Positions 1 to 6,320 of a stretch of 9,810 nt of DNA are shown here, in pieces (position 1 is the stretch's first letter; every line of letters begins with the position of its first letter). The stretch is from Promethearchaeota archaeon (GTDB lineage Archaea; Asgardarchaeota; Lokiarchaeia; Sigynarchaeales; SOKP01). The position numbers were made by a program, and so were the translations under genes. The stretch lies in assembly GCA_030620005.1 (NCBI GenBank), contig JAUXAJ010000203.1, positions 1-9,810 on the forward strand, given 5' to 3'. The notes beneath the pieces were generated by a model that was given only the letters and a program-made list of their open reading frames with translations, did not search any database and was not told where the DNA came from.

Positions 1-136
1 CGGCAAAAAAACGAGACCTGTTAGAGTCGGTAAGAGTTTCTATTGTGGCAATTCAAAAGCACACGATTCTCTCCGCCCATTTCAACTTGATTCCGATTTA
101 AATGCCTCCCGAAACATTGCTTTGGCAGAAGCGTAA
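1..136 (+). pseudogene. tnpB: 3' end of IS200/IS605-type TnpB (RNA-guided nuclease family), 5' part outside window
   Basis: Reading from base 2, the frame stays open for 44 codons to TAA at 134-136. It ends in the residues SDLNASRNIALAEA, which is the hallmark C-terminus of TnpB/OrfB proteins: the conserved D of the RuvC-like site followed by N-A-S-R-N-I-A. A 'YCGN' knuckle lies 19 residues before that motif, as expected for the TnpB zinc ribbon. In most TnpB proteins a Cys pair sits just before the DLNAS motif; here the sequence is FQLDSD, so at least one usual zinc-binding Cys is absent. This could reflect decay or a divergent lineage variant. The 5' part lies outside the window, so intactness cannot be judged. 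Family assignment is confident from the motif; 'pseudogene' is a tentative label for a partial, possibly decayed copy. Confidence 0.8.
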
Positions 137-240
137 AAATTTACTTCGATTGTTCCTACATGGGGCAGTTGTAATCGTCCGTTGCCGATTTACTTTCACG
201 TAGAGAGGATGTCCATGGATGTCCAGATTTTTTGCAACGG
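137..240. repeat. Possible right end of the tnpB element, with inverted and tandem repeats
   Basis: Just downstream of the tnpB stop there is a 7-bp perfect inverted repeat, CCGTTGC at 179-185 and GCAACGG at 234-240. Inside it is a 10-nt tandem pair, GGATGTCCAT at 207-216 and GGATGTCCAG at 217-226. A weaker inverted pair, CGATT 147-151 and AATCG 173-177, lies nearer the stop. Known IS200/IS605 elements carry a hairpin at this place, and their guide (omega/reRNA) RNA extends from the tnpB 3' end through it. Assigning that role here is inference; the exact element end and any RNA are not demonstrated. Confidence 0.35.
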
Positions 241-374
241 TAATAGAGTAATAATAATATTTGGTAAACTAATTGTTCAATGCAATTACTAAAATGGGTT
301 TCATTCTTGTTGTATAAATTTAAAATGTAGTCTTTTTGCTCTTCGGATTTTATATCTCTCCTAGAGCTAGTCTA

Positions 375-602
375 ATGGGTGAATTAAAGGAAAAGATTGA
401 AAAGCCTCCAGTTGATCGTTCTATCTCTCTTAGACGTACTATAATGGGCGAAATTAAACAAGCTATACCATCAGTTAAAAAAGGTACTTATCTCGAAAAA
501 CTTAATGAGGAAGAACTAAAAGCAAGAGAAATTGAAAGAGTCAAACGAGCAGAAGAACTAAAAATAATAGAAAAAGCATTAAAAGAGAAACAAGTAAGAT
601 GA
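375..602 (+). pseudogene. Stray copy of the C-terminal tail of the downstream LRR protein
   Basis: This is an open frame of 75 codons from ATG 375 to TGA 600-602; an in-frame TTG at 336 could lengthen it. No good Shine-Dalgarno sequence precedes either start. Bases 483-595 align without gaps to 1801-1913 of the LRR gene at high identity, both encoding a GTYLxKLNEEELxAREIE segment followed by EKxLKEKQV. The upstream IMGEIK/VMNEFK block also matches. The frame stops exactly where the LRR protein continues into its probable RHH domain, so this copy has the charged linker but neither the LRR repeats nor the DNA-binding-like end. It also holds an internal near-repeat (LMGELKEKIEK and IMGEIKQAI). 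It is best read as the remnant of a duplicated LRR-family gene truncated near the tnpB element. Expression as a short charged helical protein cannot be excluded. Confidence 0.6.
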
Positions 603-666
603 TTTACCGCTCTTAATATTAAAACCATGAAAAATTATAATAGGGATGTTCTCCTCTTGTTCAGAG

Positions 667-733
667 ACATGTACATGTTCGATACATATATTTATAAGGG
701 ATAATTTTTTTATTATGTACATAATCGGTACAT
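667..733 (+). promoter_or_regulatory. TATA box of the LRR gene flanked by ATGTACAT palindromes (possible operator)
   Basis: A TATA-like stretch (TATATTTATAAG, 686-697) lies about 75 nt before the LRR gene start, so the transcript would have a leader. On its upstream side is a 12-bp perfect palindrome (ACATGTACATGT, 667-678). Downstream, the same core ATGTACAT recurs at 715-722, and a further half site GTACAT at 728-733 forms an ATGTAC-N7-GTACAT inverted repeat. Palindromes bracketing a TATA box fit a repressor operator. Because the gene itself encodes a probable RHH domain, autoregulation is a reasonable but untested inference. Confidence 0.45.
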
Positions 734-752
734 TATTCAAAGAAAAAAAACA

Positions 753-760
753 AAGGTGAT
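753..760 (+). promoter_or_regulatory. Shine-Dalgarno site setting a TTG start for the LRR gene
   Basis: AAGGTGAT is a near-complete match to the archaeal anti-Shine-Dalgarno complement (GGAGGTGAT). It ends 8 nt before the TTG at 769-771. The nearby ATG at 773 is in another frame, so this site supports TTG as the true start. Confidence 0.7.
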
Positions 761-768
761 ATAAAAAA

Positions 769-2151
769 TTGAATGAAAAAAAAAAAACTGAATTAAGTTC
801 TTGGATGGAAGAAAAACTCAAATTAAAACCAGAGGAAGCCAAAACTTTAAGAGATTTAGAAGAGTTAATGGGTATCTCTATTCCTAAGTTGGAAAATAGA
901 ATAATTGATATGAGCAAAAAAAACCCCATTTGGAATTTTGGAGTGAAAATATTTAACGAACATATAATAGAGATAACATTAGGTGGAAGGAAATTAACGG
1001 AGCTCCCTGAATCGATTGGAAACCTCACATCACTAAAAAAACTCCTATTAATAGGGTCCCCTATAACAAAATTGCCAGATTCAATAGGGAATCTAAAATC
1101 GCTTAATTTTCTTTATTTACGGTCAAATTGCTTGAAGAAACTTCCAGAATCAATAGGACATTTAAAATCTCTTTTAGAACTTCATATATATAATATACTC
1201 GTAGGAAAAGGAAAAAAAAGAAAGTTACAGGGAAATAATCAGTTAACGACTCTCCCGGATTCAATAGGGGAGCTTACTTCGCTAATAAACCTTGGTCTAA
1301 GCGGAAATAAGTTATCTAATCTCCCGGATTCAATAGGGGAGCTTACTTCGCTTAAAGGATTATTTTTAGATTATAATCAGTTAAGGACTCTCCCGGATTC
1401 AATAGGTAACCTTTCTTCGCTTAAATCCATATCGGTACAACATAATAGGTTAGAAAAAATTCCCGAAACAATAGGAAATTTAAAATCTCTTCAAACTCTT
1501 TATTTAAATAATAATCTATTAACGAGTCTCCCAGAATCGATTAAAAACCTGACATCACTTAAAACCCTTCTATTATCATCAAATAAAATGGAGAAAATTC
1601 CAGAAACAATAAGTAATTTAACATCTCTTCAGATTTTTGAAGTAGATGATAATTTAATAAAGAATATCCCGAAGTCAGTATCAGAACTCAAGACACTCCA
1701 TCTAATGGGGGGATCATGCAAAAAGCTTAAACAGGAATCTAGTATTAGAGGGAATGTCATGAATGAATTTAAGAAAAATGTTATTCCCGCTCATGCTAAT
1801 GGAACTTATCTCGCAAAACTTAATGAGGAAGAACTAAGAGCGAGAGAAATTGAGAAAAAAAGAAGAAGAGAAGAATTACATTTAGTAGAAAAAGTATTAA
1901 AAGAGAAACAAGTCAAATTTTTAGTGAGTGTTGGTGAATTAGAAGATATTAAAAAATATGCTCTAATTTCTCATCAAACACAATCTGAGTTTATTCGCAC
2001 GGCAATAAGGGATAAAATACAGCTAGTAGATGCTCAAGATCAGGATTTAAAAAAGCCTCGAAAAATTCAAGAAGACATGTTAAGATTGGATGAACTGAAA
2101 AAGATTCGAAAGGTATTAGATAGAATAGAAAGGAAAGAAAAAGCAGATTGA
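769..2151 (+). CDS. Leucine-rich-repeat protein with C-terminal charged helix and probable ribbon-helix-helix domain
   Basis: This is a 460-residue protein with no signal peptide or membrane segment, so probably cytosolic. Residues 1-75 are a helical cap with a first strand (IIEITLGG). Ten LRR units with a 23-residue period follow, starting near residues 76, 99, 122, 159, 182, 205, 228, 251, 274 and 297. Their consensus is LxxLPxSIGNLxSLxxLxLxxN, the type seen in Ras-group-related intracellular LRR proteins. A basic 14-residue insertion (VGKGKKRKLQGNNQ) breaks the period after the third unit. Residues 350-381 are highly charged and helical, probably a coiled coil. Residues 382-418 (KFLVSVGELEDIKKYA, then SEFIRTAIRDKI) resemble an RHH fold: a short strand, helix, turn, and a second helix with the typical S-E-F-I-R-x-A-I-R pattern. 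Residues 425-460 are a second charged helix. The LRR call is certain; the RHH call is from pattern only. Partner and function are unknown. Confidence 0.92.
   Translation: MNEKKKTELSSWMEEKLKLKPEEAKTLRDLEELMGISIPKLENRIIDMSKKNPIWNFGVKIFNEHIIEITLGGRKLTELPESIGNLTSLKKLLLIGSPITKLPDSIGNLKSLNFLYLRSNCLKKLPESIGHLKSLLELHIYNILVGKGKKRKLQGNNQLTTLPDSIGELTSLINLGLSGNKLSNLPDSIGELTSLKGLFLDYNQLRTLPDSIGNLSSLKSISVQHNRLEKIPETIGNLKSLQTLYLNNNLLTSLPESIKNLTSLKTLLLSSNKMEKIPETISNLTSLQIFEVDDNLIKNIPKSVSELKTLHLMGGSCKKLKQESSIRGNVMNEFKKNVIPAHANGTYLAKLNEEELRAREIEKKRRREELHLVEKVLKEKQVKFLVSVGELEDIKKYALISHQTQSEFIRTAIRDKIQLVDAQDQDLKKPRKIQEDMLRLDELKKIRKVLDRIERKEKAD
1252..1422 (+). repeat. Near-identical 69-bp tandem units within the LRR array
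   Basis: A 32-base block beginning CTCCCGGATTC is identical at 1252-1283 and 1321-1352. A third, slightly diverged copy starts at 1390. The offset is 69 bases, exactly one 23-codon LRR unit. The other LRR units in the gene are far less alike at the DNA level, so these units look recently duplicated or homogenised. Confidence 0.85.
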
Positions 2152-2163
2152 TTGGCTGAATTG

Positions 2164-2188
2164 AATTATTAATTAAATAATTTTTTTT
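2164..2188 (+). terminator. Hairpin plus T-run terminator after the LRR gene
   Basis: A perfect 7-bp stem (AATTATT 2164-2170, AATAATT 2176-2182) encloses a 5-nt loop. The T of the stem runs directly into a tract of T ending at 2188. It lies 13 nt after the LRR stop codon. The stem is AT-only and weak, but archaeal polymerase terminates mainly on T-runs, so termination here is likely. Confidence 0.5.
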
Positions 2189-2248
2189 ATAATAACCTTA
2201 TTTTTATCGTTTTTGTAGATATCAGAAAATTAATGGAAATTGTTAATA

Positions 2249-2258
2249 TTTATAAATA
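2249..2258 (+). promoter_or_regulatory. TATA box of the phosphoesterase gene, leaderless spacing
   Basis: TTTATAAATA is close to the archaeal TATA consensus. Its centre lies about 26 nt before the ATG at 2279, which would place the transcription start at or next to the start codon. No Shine-Dalgarno sequence precedes that ATG, consistent with a leaderless mRNA. Confidence 0.5.
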
Positions 2259-2278
2259 ACACTTCGTAATTAATTTCG

Positions 2279-3517
2279 ATGGCAAAGAAATTTATAATAA
2301 AAAGACTCGTTTCAAAGAAAAACATCAGCCGTTTTTCAAGGAATTTTGGATTATCAATCCTCATAATAAGTCCTATTTTAATATTTCTGGGGTCCATGTA
2401 TGTTTATCAATTGTCCTTTCCCGATGAAAAATATCCTTTCGTTCAATTTAGTGGATATGACCCGAGAACTGAAGCAATTATAACGTGGGAAACTATAGAA
2501 CCAGAAGAATCCGTCGTCTGGTATGGTGTTATTGAACAATGGTTAAATTATAAGAAAAAAGATAGTGCACGAGAATACATTCATCGAGTTGTCTTGACGG
2601 GATTGAATCCCGATACTACTTATTATTATCGAGTAGGTACTGAAAAGCCAGATTCTAATATCAGAAGTCCTGTCTTTTCTTTTAAAACCGCGCCAAATAA
2701 CGATAAAACACCATTTGAATTCTTACTCTATTCAGATTCCCAACAATTTTTTGGAATTGGTTGGCACGAGAGGATTTGTAATGCCATTGCTGGATATGAA
2801 AACATTAGTTTCGTGGCGGACGTTGGAGATTTATGCCAGGAGTGGGATTATAAACCAGATTGGAACCAGTTTTTTAAAGAATCAACAGTCTATATGAGAA
2901 AGTTTCCGTTTGTTCCTTGCTTAGGTAATCACGATGGTTATTATCCAGAGGACGACCCGGAAAATAATAAGCACCATTACAAAAAGTATTTTGGAGCAAC
3001 AGTAAGTGATGATGGCTTTTACTATAGTTTTAGCTGGTCAAATACTCTTTTTATTGTTGGAGAGATCTCTAAAACTGGAGATAGAGACCCTACGATTGAT
3101 AGAAACAGAAAACACGATATATGGTTAAAAGAAACGTTATCTCGGGGTCAAGATAAAGATTTCAGAATTTTGATGTTTCATCGTCAGCTCTTCAGTGCTG
3201 AAGGGGACGATGAACAGTTAATTGCTAGAATCGTTCCAATTGCAGAGAAATACAATGTAGATTTAGTATTATACGGTCATCACCATCACTACGAACGATT
3301 TTTATATAACGATAGAACTTACATTTGTTTGGGTGGAGGTGGGGGTCAACAATTCGGCTCTGATTTTTTTCGTACATCAGAGAATTATACTAGAAGTTTC
3401 TCAATGGGTCCAAGCTATACCAAAGTATCTGTTGATTCGAGAGAATTGAAAATCGTAACTTATTCTGCTGAAAATGATGTAATTGATAGTTGTTTTATAA
3501 AATCTAATAGTTATTAA
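2279..3517 (+). CDS. Membrane-anchored purple-acid-phosphatase-like metallophosphoesterase
   Basis: The 412-residue protein has a basic N-terminus and one hydrophobic segment (about 24-45), probably a signal anchor that places the rest outside the cell. Residues 50-140 match the fibronectin-III-like N-terminal domain of purple acid phosphatases (ITWETIEPEESVVWYG; RVVLTGLNPDTTYYYRVGT). Residues 146-400 are the calcineurin-type phosphoesterase domain with its metal-ligand motifs in order: D153 (YSDSQ), D184 (VGDL), N217-H218-D219 (GNHD), H301 (MFHR) and H334/H336 (GHHHHYER). All expected ligand positions are filled, so the enzyme is probably active on phosphomonoesters or phosphodiesters; the substrate is unknown. 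The motif I residue is in SDSQ rather than the GDxG of plant enzymes. The downstream membrane-protein gene begins 29 nt later, probably on the same transcript. The enclosed short frame at 2715-2897 is a shadow. Confidence 0.9.
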   Translation: MAKKFIIKRLVSKKNISRFSRNFGLSILIISPILIFLGSMYVYQLSFPDEKYPFVQFSGYDPRTEAIITWETIEPEESVVWYGVIEQWLNYKKKDSAREYIHRVVLTGLNPDTTYYYRVGTEKPDSNIRSPVFSFKTAPNNDKTPFEFLLYSDSQQFFGIGWHERICNAIAGYENISFVADVGDLCQEWDYKPDWNQFFKESTVYMRKFPFVPCLGNHDGYYPEDDPENNKHHYKKYFGATVSDDGFYYSFSWSNTLFIVGEISKTGDRDPTIDRNRKHDIWLKETLSRGQDKDFRILMFHRQLFSAEGDDEQLIARIVPIAEKYNVDLVLYGHHHHYERFLYNDRTYICLGGGGGQQFGSDFFRTSENYTRSFSMGPSYTKVSVDSRELKIVTYSAENDVIDSCFIKSNSY

Positions 3518-3546
3518 TGAATATTTAAAAAAAGAAGTGGGAGAGA

Positions 3547-4230
3547 ATGTTTTGGATTCCTAACATATCAACGATTATATTTGCGTTTGTAATCCAGTCA
3601 ATGATCTTGGCTGGTTTTGCATGGTTTAAAAAATTTAAATCTCCCGAGGATTCTTACAATTGTTGGTTAATAAGAGGCGCTCGAGGTGTCATTTTTATCG
3701 TTTTTACCGGTTTTAGTTTGGTTTTCTTAGATACTAATATGAAATTTTTTCTTGGTGTTATTGGTTACGGGAACATTGCTCTACACATTGCTTCAATCAT
3801 TTTATTGACCATATTATCCACTGAAATCATTTTTGGAGCCGTGTTTGTCGCATCCAATCGAAAAGGCGTTATAACTTTCATGACCGTTTTAATTTCTTTC
3901 ATTATATTTTGGTATTTTTATTTAAACGATGCTAATCTTAACGATCTTAAGTTCGTCGATTCTAAATATTCCGTTACAATAGTAGCAATTGCAGCTCCAA
4001 TTTTTGTCGGCATCGTAGCGGCAAGCATGTTAACAGTGACTGAATTGATCATGAAAAAAGTAAAAAAACATGAAGGAATTATTGATAAACCATTCTGGAA
4101 CATTCAAAAAAAAGCTAAATCTTTTTTCAATCTTAAATTTAACTTCATTTTATGGCTTCTAATTACTATTGAATTGCTTTTAAATTTACAGGGATTATCT
4201 TTATTACTATGGCTAACGTTCTTTTTATAG
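3547..4230 (+). CDS. Unknown six-helix integral membrane protein
   Basis: I do not recognise this 227-residue family. Hydrophobic segments lie at about 7-27, 47-62, 68-102 (probably two short helices or one long one), 107-126, 142-167 and 198-226. The only extended polar parts are 28-45 and a basic loop at 168-195 (MKKVKKHEG and NIQKKAKS). No cysteine pair, conserved histidine cluster or enzyme motif is visible. The ATG at 3547 follows a weak GGGAG close to the start codon. It lies 29 nt after the phosphoesterase stop on the same strand, so the two are probably co-transcribed, and a membrane partner or anchor role for the extracytoplasmic phosphoesterase is possible but unproven. Coding status is well supported by length, codon pattern and position. 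Confidence 0.8.
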   Translation: MFWIPNISTIIFAFVIQSMILAGFAWFKKFKSPEDSYNCWLIRGARGVIFIVFTGFSLVFLDTNMKFFLGVIGYGNIALHIASIILLTILSTEIIFGAVFVASNRKGVITFMTVLISFIIFWYFYLNDANLNDLKFVDSKYSVTIVAIAAPIFVGIVAASMLTVTELIMKKVKKHEGIIDKPFWNIQKKAKSFFNLKFNFILWLLITIELLLNLQGLSLLLWLTFFL

Positions 4231-4277
4231 AATAATAAAAAATAATAAATCTGTCCGATAGGGAAGTTTTATTCGCT

Positions 4278-4508
4278 ATGGAATGTTGGGTAACATCGAA
4301 AGAAGTTTTTATATTAAGCAAATTAGTATATGGAGGGTGGCAAGATTATACTGATGCTCTAGGATGCTGGTTAAGATTTGAAAAGAAATTAGATTTAAAC
4401 TATTTAATTAGAATGAGTAATGAATTTGATATTCAAAAAGAGTATGATTTATTAAAATCAGGAATCGACGATCCTGACGAATATTTTGAAAAAATTAATG
4501 GGTATTAA
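4278..4508 (+). CDS. Small protein resembling the C-terminal tail of a nucleotidyltransferase-like (DUF6036/AbiEii-type) protein
   Basis: This is a 76-residue soluble frame with no Shine-Dalgarno sequence. The pattern SKEVFILSKLVYGGWQDYTD, then LDLNYLIRMSNEF, resembles the end of nucleotidyltransferase-fold proteins of antitoxin type (EDLIxxKLxAGRxKDxxD, then LDxxYLxxxAKEL). The catalytic N-terminal part (a GS and DxD region) is missing. The frame is open upstream without a start codon back to the stop at 4236-4238, and those codons read sensibly (NLSDREVLFA), so it may be a truncated remnant rather than an intact small gene. It begins 47 nt after the membrane-protein stop. Its TAA at 4506-4508 directly abuts the stop of the convergent zinc-ribbon gene. 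The family match is from memory of the pattern and is moderate at best. Confidence 0.5.
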   Translation: MECWVTSKEVFILSKLVYGGWQDYTDALGCWLRFEKKLDLNYLIRMSNEFDIQKEYDLLKSGIDDPDEYFEKINGY

Positions 4509-4655
4509 TTAAAGGATTCCCGAAGAAGAATCTGGATTAAAACGAAGAAATTCTGGAATTCTTGCACCACACTCTGGACAGAATGTCAAGCCTTCGTCAA
4601 TTATTTCATTGCATTCTTGACATTTAATTTTTCCTTTTGGTATGGATCTAGGCAT
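4509..4655 (-). CDS. 48-residue zinc-ribbon microprotein
   Basis: A - strand frame from ATG 4655-4653 to TAA 4511-4509 encodes MPRSIPKGKIKCQEC, a spacer, FCPECGARIPEF, and a short tail. The pairs C12-x2-C15 and C26-x2-C29 form a complete four-cysteine zinc ribbon with a 10-residue spacer; the CPECGARIP half is typical of archaeal zinc-ribbon domains. It lies 31 nt downstream of the ACT-domain gene on the same strand, at the end of the marker-2/ACT operon. An upstream ATG at 4665 is out of frame and stops after four codons. The gene is easily missed because of its size. Its role is unknown; such ribbons bind nucleic acid or protein partners. The gene is very likely real given the intact cysteine pattern and operon position. 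Confidence 0.75.
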   Translation of the reverse strand: MPRSIPKGKIKCQECNEIIDEGLTFCPECGARIPEFLRFNPDSSSGIL

Positions 4656-4686
4656 GTTTTTTCATTAGATTTTGTTCATAAAAATT

Positions 4687-5178
4687 TCACGTTCTTATTA
4701 AAAATAAATTCTTTTCTTTGCATATTAATTTAAGTTCTTTAATTAAATCATCTCTAGTTAGGGATTCTGGAAAATCTAACTTCAATTTCACGCTGCTAAC
4801 TTCAGAGATTTCCGTAAATTTCGCTTGTAATTCTGCAACTTTAATCTTTTTAGATGCTAACCTCCTAATAGTGTCAACGACATCGGTATCAAACACGTGT
4901 CCGGTTAGAATTACCACCATTTTTTTTTTTTCCTTGCCAAGGGTGATTTTTTCGATCTGAATGTTTTTTTCGCTTAATTCCTTTTGAATCTTCTCTAAAC
5001 TGATATCTATCAATTCTTGATTTAATTCAAAAGAAACGCTTACTGGAATCATGTTGTTTACAATTTGATCGTGATGGTGGAGAATTCCAAAGATATTTCC
5101 TCCATTCTCCGATATTGGTTTTATTAGCTCTATTAAACTTCCTGGGGTGTCCGGTAACTTGACTTCTAAATTTATCAT
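4687..5178 (-). CDS. Tandem ACT-domain protein, COG2061-type predicted regulator of homoserine dehydrogenase
   Basis: The protein has 163 residues from the chosen ATG at 5178. Residues 1-75 are an ACT domain: MINLEVKLPDTPGSL with the DxPGxL ligand-loop motif, then ENGGNIFGILHHHD and IPVSVSFEL. Residues 86-163 contain LTGHVFDTDVVDTI followed by a second ACT-like unit. This GHVxDTDxxDTI signature and overall length match the archaeal family predicted to be an allosteric regulator of homoserine dehydrogenase. No homoserine dehydrogenase gene is in the window, so its partner here is unclear. The frame extends upstream to another ATG at 5214, which would overlap the marker-2-like gene by 17 nt. 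I prefer 5178 because the first ACT strand begins there; no Shine-Dalgarno sequence decides it. The protein probably senses an amino acid and is likely co-transcribed with its neighbours. Confidence 0.85.
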   Translation of the reverse strand: MINLEVKLPDTPGSLIELIKPISENGGNIFGILHHHDQIVNNMIPVSVSFELNQELIDISLEKIQKELSEKNIQIEKITLGKEKKKMVVILTGHVFDTDVVDTIRRLASKKIKVAELQAKFTEISEVSSVKLKLDFPESLTRDDLIKELKLICKEKNLFLIRT

Positions 5179-5197
5179 GATAGTCTTGCTAGAATTT

Positions 5198-6157
5198 TTA
5201 AAATCGCAATACATCTAATGTTTTTTTACTATCATTTATTTTTAATAGATTTTTCTCTTTTATGATTTTGCCAATAATGTTTGTCGCCATTCCATATTTC
5301 TCTGCAGTACTAATTATCTCTTCACAGTTGTTTTCTGACGCAGTTAACACGAATGCGGTCGTTAAATACATTTGAACGTACGTTTCTAACGTGTAATTGA
5401 GTTTTATTAGTTCTGGCGGTATAATGATCTTAGTTATGTCTACATTTGCCCCCACTTTAGAATATTTAATCAATTGCAGTATGGTTCCAAAGATTCCACC
5501 GTTAGAAACATCTTTGGAAGAATTAGCTAAGCGTTTTTCCGCAATAACATTCATCGTCCTTCTTTTTTTTAAAACTTCTTCAGAGCTTTTAAAAGTAGTC
5601 GTGTCAAAATAATATTTGCTTGCCTTTCCTACTTTTCCATTAAAATCAGCGACTAAAATAATATTATCGTTTTCTTGAGCATTTTTAGCAGAAATATAAT
5701 GTTCTTTTTTTATTTCTCCGATTAATGTGGTGCTCAATTCGTAGCACTTTCCATGGATATTTGTATGCCCTCTAACAATCGGAACTTGAAATTTTGTTGA
5801 CCCGGCACACACGCCTTCATAAATTTTTTGCCCTACTTTATCATCTATAAAAGATATTATCATGCTTGCGGCTAATGGAGTCCCTCCACAAGCGTAAATG
5901 TCGTCCACGCTTACTAATATAGAACTGAAACCAGCCCCAAATGGAAAATTTTCAATGAAGGCGGTTTTTATTCTATCGGTAGTAATTAGAGTAAATTTAT
6001 CTCCATCCTTAATTGCTGCCGAATCTTCACCAATATCGGAGAAAATTCTATTACTTTTAAAAGAATTTAAGTCGATAAATTGGACAACTGGGTTGATGTC
6101 TTTTTTCTCAATGATGTTTTTATTCTTGCGAATGCTTTCTGCTATAATTTTTAACAT
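5198..6157 (-). CDS. Methanogenesis marker protein 2-like, PurM/SelD/ThiL-fold (AIR synthase-related) protein
   Basis: The protein has 319 residues, the usual length for methanogenesis marker protein 2. The N-terminal half carries the ATP-site signatures of the PurM superfamily: GEDSAA (43-48, the GDDAA motif with E for D), TTDRI (59-63), VSVDDIYACGGTP (82-94) and VRGHT (128-132). The C-terminal half has DTTTFK (185-190), EKRLANSSKDVSNGGIFGT (207-225) and a TTAFVLTA strand (266-273), the order and spacing I recall for marker 2. PurM-fold enzymes activate a substrate oxygen with ATP; the substrate of marker 2 is not known. The family is best known from methane-metabolising archaea, yet no mcr gene is in view. 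The ACT-protein and zinc-ribbon genes follow in the same direction, and mtrH lies 163 nt upstream. ThiL, SelD and HypE are less likely because the C-terminal motifs differ. Confidence 0.82.
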   Translation of the reverse strand: MLKIIAESIRKNKNIIEKKDINPVVQFIDLNSFKSNRIFSDIGEDSAAIKDGDKFTLITTDRIKTAFIENFPFGAGFSSILVSVDDIYACGGTPLAASMIISFIDDKVGQKIYEGVCAGSTKFQVPIVRGHTNIHGKCYELSTTLIGEIKKEHYISAKNAQENDNIILVADFNGKVGKASKYYFDTTTFKSSEEVLKKRRTMNVIAEKRLANSSKDVSNGGIFGTILQLIKYSKVGANVDITKIIIPPELIKLNYTLETYVQMYLTTAFVLTASENNCEEIISTAEKYGMATNIIGKIIKEKNLLKINDSKKTLDVLRF

Positions 6158-6320
6158 CCTTGATTTTAAAAGTTAGCCTAATAATTATTATTTTATTAAG
6201 AAAAAAAATTGAAGCTTTTAAATAAACTTATTGCGGAAGAAAAAAAAACTATAAAGCAATTTATTTGAAATAGAACTAGTATATAGTGGTTACAACATTA
6301 GAAGAAACAAAATAAATAAA
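6158..6320 (-). promoter_or_regulatory. Intergenic region: mtrH 3' end and probable promoter of the marker-2 operon
   Basis: On the - strand the sequence just after the mtrH stop is T-rich (from 6320 downwards), suitable for termination. A TATA-like TTTATTTAAAAG at 6216-6227 lies about 60 nt before the marker-2 ATG, and a second AT-rich candidate lies near 6190-6200. Which one is used cannot be decided. The bases immediately before the ATG (AAGG) are too close to act as a normal Shine-Dalgarno site. Confidence 0.3.

Noticed and set aside
628..705. A 25-codon + strand frame between the tail copy and the LRR gene
   Set aside because: It is too short, has no recognisable motif, and overlaps the promoter palindrome and TATA box.
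579..1028. A 149-codon - strand frame opposite the start of the LRR gene
   Set aside because: It lies antisense to the well-supported LRR gene and its promoter, is rich in hydrophobic and serine residues as expected for the complement of AT-rich coding DNA, and shows no motif.
5397..5612. Short + strand frames within 4718-7113 and 8401-9188
   Set aside because: They lie opposite the marker-2, ACT, mtrH and peptidase genes, have no family signature, and have no independent ribosome-binding or promoter support.
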